A model generated the notes under the pieces. The model searched no databases, had not been told where the DNA came from, and was given only the letters and a program-made list of their open reading frames with translations. From assembly GCA_030611815.1 (NCBI GenBank), contig JAUWPC010000101.1:1-10584 (forward strand): a DNA stretch of 10,584 nt. The letters run 5' to 3'. The DNA comes from Desulfobacteraceae bacterium. Lineage in GTDB: Bacteria > Desulfobacterota > DSM-4660 > Desulfatiglandales > Desulfatiglandaceae. Made by a program: the position numbers and the translations under genes. Each line of letters opens with the position of its first letter. Within the stretch, counting starts at the first letter, position 1. This document shows, one piece after another, positions 6,259 to 10,584 of the stretch.

Positions 6259-6265
6259 TATCATC
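6248..6265. promoter_or_regulatory. 18-bp dyad over the -10 and start site (candidate operator)
   Basis: GATGATA (6248-6254), four A, and TATCATC (6259-6265) make a perfect 7+4+7 dyad that covers the predicted -10 box and start site. A repressor bound here would block the promoter. The sequence does not match the FNR consensus (TTGAT-N4-ATCAA); any regulator name would be a guess. Confidence 0.45.
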
Positions 6266-6304
6266 GAAATTCATTTTTTCTGATCTCACACAAGGAGAAC
6301 TGCT

Positions 6305-7480
6305 ATGATTCCGGAATTCTTCGAGTTTTACAACCCGACCAAGGTGGTATACAGCCCTGGCATTGCCTCGGACTTCAAGGCCGAGCTAGACCTTTTGGGG
6401 GCATCGAAGTACTTCATTGTATCCGATAAGGTCATCAGTGACCTCGGTCTTGTGAAAAGGGTGGTGGATGGGCTTGAATCCACGGGTATCCAGGTTGCCG
6501 GGGTGTTTCTGGATGTGCCTCCGAATTCTGAGGTAAAGGCGGTCAATGCATGCGCTGAACAGGCTAAGGCCTCCGGCGCTGAAGGTCTGATAGCTGTAGG
6601 CGGGGGAAGCGTTATTGATACGGCCAAGGCCGCCAACATCTTGATCTGTGAGGGGGGCGATCTTGTAGAGGACCACTCCGGCGCCCAGACCCTGATAAAA
6701 CCGCTGAACCCTTTGGTTGCAATACCAACTACTGCCGGCACCGGCAGCGAGGTAACCATGGTCGCGGTTATCTATGATGAGGAAAACAGTGTGAAGATGG
6801 CGTTTACCGACAAATTCCTCCTCCCCGATTTGGCTGTCCTCGATCCTGAGATGACTACTTCAATGACACCAACGCTCACGGCATCCACGGCCATGGACGC
6901 GATGACCCACGCAGTGGAGTCATATGTAGGCCTGCAATGGTCGCCTGTCTCCGATGCCCTGGCATCTGGCGCGATCGAACTCATCTGCGGAAGCATTGTG
7001 CAGGCCACCCAGGATGGGAGCGACATCGAGGCTCGAGGGAGTCTGCTGGTAGCTTCGGCTATGGCCGGCATTGCCTTTTCCCATTCAATGGTGGGATGCG
7101 TGCATGGCATGGCCCATGCGGTTGGAGGACTCTGCCAGGTGCCGCACGGAATTGCCAACGGAATACTCCTGCCCCACGGCCTGGAGTACAATTTTGAGGA
7201 GATCACGGAGAAATTGGCTAAGCTTGCGCCTGTCATGGGTGAGGAGGTATCCGGGCTATCACCTGATGATCGGGCTAAGAAGGCCATCGAATCAGTGAGG
7301 AAACTGACCGGTAAGCTGAACGAGATGGGCGCTTTACCCTTAAGGCTGAGAGAAGTGGGAGTCCCCGAGGAACGGCTGTTGGAAATTGCCGAGGCAGCGG
7401 TTATGGACGGCACCAGCTTTTATAACCCGCGAGAGGTAGTTGCCGAGGAGATATTGGTTCATCTAAAGAATGCATATTAA
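6305..7480 (+). CDS. Iron-containing (group III) alcohol dehydrogenase
   Basis: This 391-residue cytoplasmic NAD(P)-dependent enzyme interconverts alcohols and aldehydes. The N-terminal nucleotide-binding domain carries GGGSVIDTAK (G99-K108) and the AIPTTAGTGSEVT loop (139-151). The metal ligands of the family are all present: D198, H202, H267 and H281, in TAMDAMTHAVESY and VHGMAHAVGGLCQVPHG; H271 is the usual extra conserved His. The length is typical. The ATG at 6305 follows AAGGAG with an ordinary spacing. It opens a plus-strand run with an SCP2-like gene (90 nt gap) and an AOR gene. That context suggests it reduces aldehydes made by AOR, or feeds AOR with aldehydes from alcohols; direction and substrate cannot be read from sequence. 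Confidence 0.95.
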   Translation: MIPEFFEFYNPTKVVYSPGIASDFKAELDLLGASKYFIVSDKVISDLGLVKRVVDGLESTGIQVAGVFLDVPPNSEVKAVNACAEQAKASGAEGLIAVGGGSVIDTAKAANILICEGGDLVEDHSGAQTLIKPLNPLVAIPTTAGTGSEVTMVAVIYDEENSVKMAFTDKFLLPDLAVLDPEMTTSMTPTLTASTAMDAMTHAVESYVGLQWSPVSDALASGAIELICGSIVQATQDGSDIEARGSLLVASAMAGIAFSHSMVGCVHGMAHAVGGLCQVPHGIANGILLPHGLEYNFEEITEKLAKLAPVMGEEVSGLSPDDRAKKAIESVRKLTGKLNEMGALPLRLREVGVPEERLLEIAEAAVMDGTSFYNPREVVAEEILVHLKNAY

Positions 7481-7512
7481 ACACTAATTACAGGGATCGT
7501 CAAATAGTTAAT

Positions 7513-7530
7513 TGGTTGAGCCGTCAACCA
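7513..7530. other. Small hairpin between the dehydrogenase and SCP2-like genes
   Basis: TGGTTGA (7513-7519), a GCCG loop and TCAACCA (7524-7530) form a perfect 7-bp stem in the 90-nt gap. No T-run follows, so it is not a standard terminator. It could be an RNA-processing or 3'-end protecting hairpin between two genes expressed at different levels, or simply a chance palindrome. Confidence 0.35.
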
Positions 7531-7570
7531 CTCAAAAAACGTCTATATTTAACAGAATGGGAGGGAAAAG

Positions 7571-7984
7571 ATGGGACTTTTTGAAAGCTCTGAGAAGTTT
7601 GAAGAAATGCTTGGTGGTTTTTTCCAGTTGCTCGCTGAAACGCCGGCCATTGCCGATAAGCTGCTTGCTTCAAAATTAATTATCAGGTTTAGTTACAGTG
7701 ATCCGGACGTGGTATTAGTGATTGACTGCTCAGGAGACAAGCTTGAAATACGGGCTGGAGACACCGATACCAAGGCTACAGTTGATATGTCCATGAGCTC
7801 GGACATCGCCCACAAGTTCTGGTTCGGCAAGGTAAACTTAATGGCTGCCCTGACCCGGAAGCAGATGGTGGCAAAGGGGCCGATTCCAAAAATATTGAAG
7901 CTCTTGCCCGCAATAAAGCCTTCCTATGCCATGTATCCCAAATATCTCGATGAGAACGGCTATGGGGAGTATAATATTTATTAA
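7571..7984 (+). CDS. SCP2-like (sterol carrier protein 2 fold) lipid-binding protein
   Basis: This small soluble protein of 137 residues has no signal peptide or membrane span. The pattern fits the SCP2 fold: an N-terminal helical part (FEEMLGGFFQLLAETP), a strand segment (VVLVIDCSGDKLEIRAG), then KATVDMSMSSDIAHKFWFGKVNLMAALTRKQMVAKG, a typical SCP2 stretch in which a residue set is tested for occupancy of a hydrophobic tunnel, and a terminal LPAIKPSYAMYPKYL. SCP2 domains bind fatty acids, acyl-CoA or sterol-like lipids. GGGAGGG (7559-7565) sets the ATG at 7571. Placed between an alcohol dehydrogenase and an aldehyde oxidoreductase, it may hold or deliver a hydrophobic substrate; this is inference. 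The fold call is good, the ligand unknown. Confidence 0.8.
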   Translation: MGLFESSEKFEEMLGGFFQLLAETPAIADKLLASKLIIRFSYSDPDVVLVIDCSGDKLEIRAGDTDTKATVDMSMSSDIAHKFWFGKVNLMAALTRKQMVAKGPIPKILKLLPAIKPSYAMYPKYLDENGYGEYNIY

Positions 7985-8004
7985 TTGGTGAGAAGTAACT
8001 ATAG

Positions 8005-8046
8005 TTTAAAGTGCCTAAAGTGCCTAAAGTGAGCTAAAGTTTGCCT
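8005..8046 (+). repeat. Tandem AAAGTGCCT repeat, left of AOR
   Basis: Four head-to-tail units start at 8008 (AAAGTGCCT), 8017 (AAAGTGCCT), 8026 (AAAGTGAGCT) and 8036 (AAAGTTTGCCT). The 13-mer AAGTGCCTAAAGT occurs twice, overlapping, at 8009-8021 and 8018-8030. It recurs in inverse orientation at 8311-8323, 8343-8355 and 10322-10334. Confidence 0.7.
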
Positions 8047-8309
8047 GTTAAATGCGAAGCCCTATTTAACCGGGGTGTCTAAAGTTCTCTATCAAGGCCT
8101 TGGCTGAGCGAACTGTTACTGTGCCTCTCGGCAGACAGGACGGTCGAAGTCCTTGACTACATATTTACCCGAGTCCCTTGGTCTGATTTGTCGCGCAGGC
8201 CCGCCTGCCTCGCCTGTCATGTACGGAAGCGGGCATATCCTAAAAGGTCGGCAATGGCGGGCAGGCCTTGAGAAAACCATCTCTTAATAATAAGGTCACG
8301 AAGTTCCTT
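8047..8309. other. Noncoding spacer between inverted AAAGTGCCT repeats
   Basis: No convincing gene was found on either strand; the longest open stretches have no recognisable protein pattern and no ribosome binding site. Visible structure: a hairpin AGGAC-GGTCGAA-GTCCT (8137-8153) and GC-rich stems around GCCCGC (8199-8204) with GCGGGC (8228-8233), plus a partly matching GGCGGGCAGGCCT at 8256-8268. The stretch is bracketed by inverted copies of a 13-mer. It could be an undetected RNA or a decayed element; I cannot tell. Confidence 0.4.
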
Positions 8310-8356
8310 AACTTTAGGCACTTCAAACTCTAAACTTTGCGTACTTTAGGCACTTT
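8310..8356 (-). repeat. Inverted copies of the AAAGTGCCT repeat, just before AOR
   Basis: ACTTTAGGCACTT occurs at 8311-8323 and 8343-8355, separated by a related CTCTAAACTTTGC segment. It is the exact reverse complement of the 13-mer at 8009-8030. The second copy ends nine nt before the AOR Shine-Dalgarno (AGGAGG, 8365-8370), so it lies in the AOR leader or promoter region. I see no sigma70-like promoter here. Confidence 0.7.
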
Positions 8357-8378
8357 TCCGGTTTAGGAGGTAGTCCAT

Positions 8379-10259
8379 ATGGGCGGTTATGCAGGGAGTA
8401 TACTTTATGTGGACCTGACATCTGGGAATATCGAAGCAAGGCCCTTAGATTTGGGATTCGCTAAGAAATATATCGGTGGCTTGGGCTTTGGGACTAAGAT
8501 CTATCTCGACCTCATAAAGGGGAAGCCGGACTTCGATCCCCTTTCCGCAGACAATCCCTTTGTGCTGATGACCGGCCCATTAACCGGTATGAGAACAGAT
8601 GCCGTGGCCAGGTGGACTGTCGGCTCGAAATCCCCGCTCACCGGACTGTGGGGCGATTGCAACATCGGCGGTTTCTTCGGGGCGCAACTGAAATTCGCAG
8701 GCTATGACGGCATAGTGATAACTGGCGCGGCGAACAGGCCTGCCTACATCTATATCGAAGACGCAAAGGTCGAGATAAGGGACGCCCAGAAGTACTGGGG
8801 AATGGACGTCTACACTGTTAACGATGAGATGATCGCAGATCATAAAACAGAGTCTAAAAAGTCAGGACAGGTCTTTGCAATAGGCCCTGCCGGCGAGAAT
8901 CTTGTGAAAATTGCATCCATCATCAACAATAAGGGACACGTGGCCGGACGCACCGGATTAGGTGCTGTATGGGGTGCAAAGAAGCTCAAGGCGATCTTTG
9001 TCAGGGGAACCGGAAAACTTGGTGTGGAACATCCTGACAGGTTTGATGATCTCCGGGCAGAGCTCAAGGAACTCTATGACGGGAATATTTCCACAGAAGG
9101 ATTGCGTGCCTTTGGGACCGCGTCACATATGGATATAGGGATCATATCGGGCGATATCCCCATGAAGAACTGGCAGCAGAGCGAATGGGATCTTTTTGAC
9201 GAGATAGGACCCATAGAGTACGACGAAAAGATTTTGACCGGTAACAGGACATGCTATGCATGCGGGGTAGCGTGTAAGAGAGAGGCAGAGGTGAAGGAGG
9301 GAGCATTCAAATTTGCAAAAGGGCCCGGGCCCGAATATGAAACCATCGCCACGTTTGGGACCATGTGCCTGAACCCCAGTCTAAAATCTATCGGCAAGGC
9401 GAACGATATCTGCAATCGCTACGGAATGGATACCATCTCTTGCGGCTCCACCATTGCCTTTGCCATAGAGTGCTTTGAAAACGGCCTGATAAATGAAAAG
9501 GATACCGACGGTCTAAGCCTCACATGGGGCAATTCAGAGGCTATTGTCGCCATGGTGGAAAAGATAGGGAAGAGAGAGGGGCTTGGCTCGATCCTGTCCG
9601 AGGGGAGCGCCAAGGCAGCAGAACAGATCGGCGGCAACGCCCCGGACTTCCTGACCACGGTCAAGGGTCTTGAAGCCCCGATGCATGATCCCAGGGCCGT
9701 GCACGGTCATGGATTGGCCTATGCCGTCTCGTCCAGGGGGGCATGCCATATGGCCAGTCTTGTTTTTCCGGTCGAGGGAGGCGGCATGTATCTGCCCGAG
9801 ATCCCGGAACTGGCAGATGAAATAACCGGAATGAGCAGCGAGGGCAAGGCGAAACTGAATGTTGCATGCGAGGATTTCGGGATCTTTTTCTCCCACTGTG
9901 CCGGGTTCTGTAACTTAGGCGCGATGATCCTGAATGCCACCCAGGCCGTGGATATGGTAAGACATGTTACGGGATTTGACTATACCCTTGACGAGGTGAT
10001 GCAATTAGGGCGGAGAATCTGGTACATAAAGCGGGGTTTGTCCAACCTGTTCGGGGCCAAGGCGGAGCACGATGTTTTACCAAAGAGGCTCATGACGATC
10101 ATGGACACGGGCCCGACAGAGGGAAGCATTCCTGATATGGATTTGATGTTGAAGGAGTTCTATGAGCTTAGGGGGCTCAATGAAGAGGGGGTGCCGGAAA
10201 GGGAGATACTTGAAGGGCTTGGATTATCAGAACTGGCCGCGCTTCTTTACGACAGATAG
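8379..10259 (+). CDS. Aldehyde:ferredoxin oxidoreductase family (tungsten/molybdopterin) enzyme
   Basis: This 626-residue cytoplasmic enzyme oxidises aldehydes to acids, or reduces acids at low potential, using a bis-pterin tungsten (or molybdenum) cofactor and a [4Fe-4S] cluster. The AOR N-domain runs over residues 1-210, with RTDAVARWTVGSKSPLTG (72-89), GGFFGAQLKFAGYDG (97-111) and AGRTGLGAVWGAKKLKAI (189-206). Cluster ligands are C292-x2-C295-x3-C299, with the fourth Cys at C507 or C511 (SHCAGFC). E319 and the DPRAVHGHGLAYAVSSRGA stretch (437-455) belong to the active-site region. Length is typical. AGGAGG (8365-8370) sets the ATG at 8379. It follows the SCP2-like gene after a 394-nt repeat-rich gap and may have its own promoter. 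Substrate class is not readable; no ferredoxin or cofactor gene is in the window. Confidence 0.94.
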   Translation: MGGYAGSILYVDLTSGNIEARPLDLGFAKKYIGGLGFGTKIYLDLIKGKPDFDPLSADNPFVLMTGPLTGMRTDAVARWTVGSKSPLTGLWGDCNIGGFFGAQLKFAGYDGIVITGAANRPAYIYIEDAKVEIRDAQKYWGMDVYTVNDEMIADHKTESKKSGQVFAIGPAGENLVKIASIINNKGHVAGRTGLGAVWGAKKLKAIFVRGTGKLGVEHPDRFDDLRAELKELYDGNISTEGLRAFGTASHMDIGIISGDIPMKNWQQSEWDLFDEIGPIEYDEKILTGNRTCYACGVACKREAEVKEGAFKFAKGPGPEYETIATFGTMCLNPSLKSIGKANDICNRYGMDTISCGSTIAFAIECFENGLINEKDTDGLSLTWGNSEAIVAMVEKIGKREGLGSILSEGSAKAAEQIGGNAPDFLTTVKGLEAPMHDPRAVHGHGLAYAVSSRGACHMASLVFPVEGGGMYLPEIPELADEITGMSSEGKAKLNVACEDFGIFFSHCAGFCNLGAMILNATQAVDMVRHVTGFDYTLDEVMQLGRRIWYIKRGLSNLFGAKAEHDVLPKRLMTIMDTGPTEGSIPDMDLMLKEFYELRGLNEEGVPEREILEGLGLSELAALLYDR

Positions 10260-10320
10260 GATCAGGCAAAACGACCGTCTAATGCCTTAATCCGGACCTT
10301 TGAGCCCGCCTGGGCGGAAT

Positions 10321-10344
10321 CACTTTAGGCACTTTAGTTCACTT
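10321..10344 (-). repeat. Fifth copy of the AAAGTGCCT-family 13-mer, downstream of AOR
   Basis: ACTTTAGGCACTTTAG (10322-10337) contains the 13-mer ACTTTAGGCACTT in the same orientation as the two copies before the AOR gene. It is followed by TTCACTTAAG, a degenerate unit. The AOR gene is thus flanked on both sides by this repeat. Just upstream a GCCC-GCCT-GGGC hairpin (10304-10315) lacks a T-run. Confidence 0.65.
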
Positions 10345-10354
10345 AAGAATGAAG

Positions 10355-10440
10355 ACGAAATAACTTCCACATTTGAAAATCGTTCTTGGATACATAATCT
10401 TAATCTTAATCATTTTGAGTTTGAGTAGGATTATGATTAG
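10355..10440 (+). repeat. Composite repeat: 14-mer plus TTAATC-type hairpin, copy 2
   Basis: ACGAAATAACTTCC (10355-10368) is identical to minus-strand 4602-4589. It is followed by TTGGATACATAATC (10386-10399), TTAATC hexamers, TTTTGAGT (10413-10420) and GGATTATGATTAG, which together form an imperfect version of the hairpin at 4528-4582. In both copies the 14-mer lies on the 5' side of the hexamer hairpin in the same relative direction. Confidence 0.6.
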
Positions 10441-10470
10441 CATCTTCTCAATATCTCGCGGATAAAACCT

Positions 10471-10512
10471 TAACAGGTAACGTCCTGTTAGGAATTTAGG
10501 CGTAAGCCTTTT
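10471..10512 (+). terminator. Weak candidate terminator downstream of AOR
   Basis: TAACAGG (10471-10477) pairs with CCTGTTA (10484-10490) around a TAACGT loop, extendable by a T-G and a C-G pair. Then AGGC-GTAA-GCCT (10498-10509) forms a four-pair hairpin with a GNRA loop followed by TTTA. It lies over 200 nt after the AOR stop and its T-run is short, so termination is only possible, not shown. Confidence 0.25.
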
Positions 10513-10542
10513 ATACTGCCACTGAATATTGAAGAGTTACTA

Positions 10543-10584
10543 TGATTATGATTAAGATTAAGATTATGATTAAGATTAAGATTA
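10543..10584. repeat. GATTAA/GATTAT hexamer tandem tract running off the window
   Basis: Seven head-to-tail hexamers of the form GATTAT or GATTAA fill 10543-10584 without interruption and continue past the end. The units match those in the hairpins at 4528-4582 and 10391-10440, but here they are in one direction only. The tract may be one arm of a further hairpin whose other arm is outside the window. Confidence 0.7.

Noticed and set aside
6772..7413. Long open frame (213 codons) on the minus strand
   Set aside because: It is antisense to the alcohol dehydrogenase gene, which has all family motifs; the minus-strand product is Ser/Pro-rich with no recognisable domain and no ribosome binding site.
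8005..8356. Possible CRISPR array
   Set aside because: The repeats are 9-13 bp, abut one another without unique spacers and occur in both directions.
10471..10490. Possible integron attC-type site (TTAAC...GTTAGG)
   Set aside because: The ends do not fit the R'/R'' consensus fully, the whole palindrome is about 20 bp and no integrase or cassette is near.

Overview
The window looks like chromosomal DNA of an anaerobic bacterium. The best guess is a Desulfobacterota (former Deltaproteobacteria) lineage, possibly an uncultured one. This is inferred from the gene order rpsF-rpsR-DUF2232-rplI, from a tungsten-type aldehyde:ferredoxin oxidoreductase next to an iron-type alcohol dehydrogenase, and from intergenic spaces full of short palindromic and hexameric repeats. 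No marker fixes the genus.

Layout. Positions 1-6007 are read from the minus strand in three units. The first, in transcription order, is rpsF, rpsR, a DUF2232 membrane protein and rplI (cut by the window edge). It has a near-perfect sigma70 promoter and a leader that can fold over the rpsF Shine-Dalgarno. A 165-bp MITE-like element sits between the DUF2232 gene and rplI. The second unit is a translationally coupled pair of GDP-mannose 4,6-dehydratase family genes, which make nucleotide sugars for surface polysaccharide. The third is a single Ste24-type (M48) membrane metalloprotease. From 6305 the plus strand carries an iron-containing alcohol dehydrogenase, a small SCP2-like lipid-binding protein and an AOR-family oxidoreductase. 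The two directions diverge from 6008-6304, which holds a promoter for each side and an 18-bp dyad over the start site of the dehydrogenase promoter.

How the genes may work together. Enzymes of the AOR family interconvert carboxylic acids and aldehydes with ferredoxin, and iron-type alcohol dehydrogenases interconvert aldehydes and alcohols with NAD(P)H. Side by side they suggest an acid-aldehyde-alcohol module. The SCP2-like protein between them hints at a hydrophobic substrate, which is inference only. The large AOR upstream gap and the repeats around that gene suggest the module may not be one simple operon.

Noncoding structure. I find four repeat families: the 165-bp element with 18-bp inverted ends; a palindrome with the core TAGTG(C/T)C(C/T)GAACGAAA lying just downstream of two predicted promoters; a composite of a 14-mer (ACGAAATAACTTCC) plus a TTAATC-type hairpin, present twice; and a 13-mer (AAGTGCCTAAAGT) present five times around the AOR gene. 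I found no tRNA, rRNA, CRISPR array or transposase gene. Nothing in the coding content is clearly a new system; the most unusual material is the placement of repeats in leaders and between ribosomal-protein genes.
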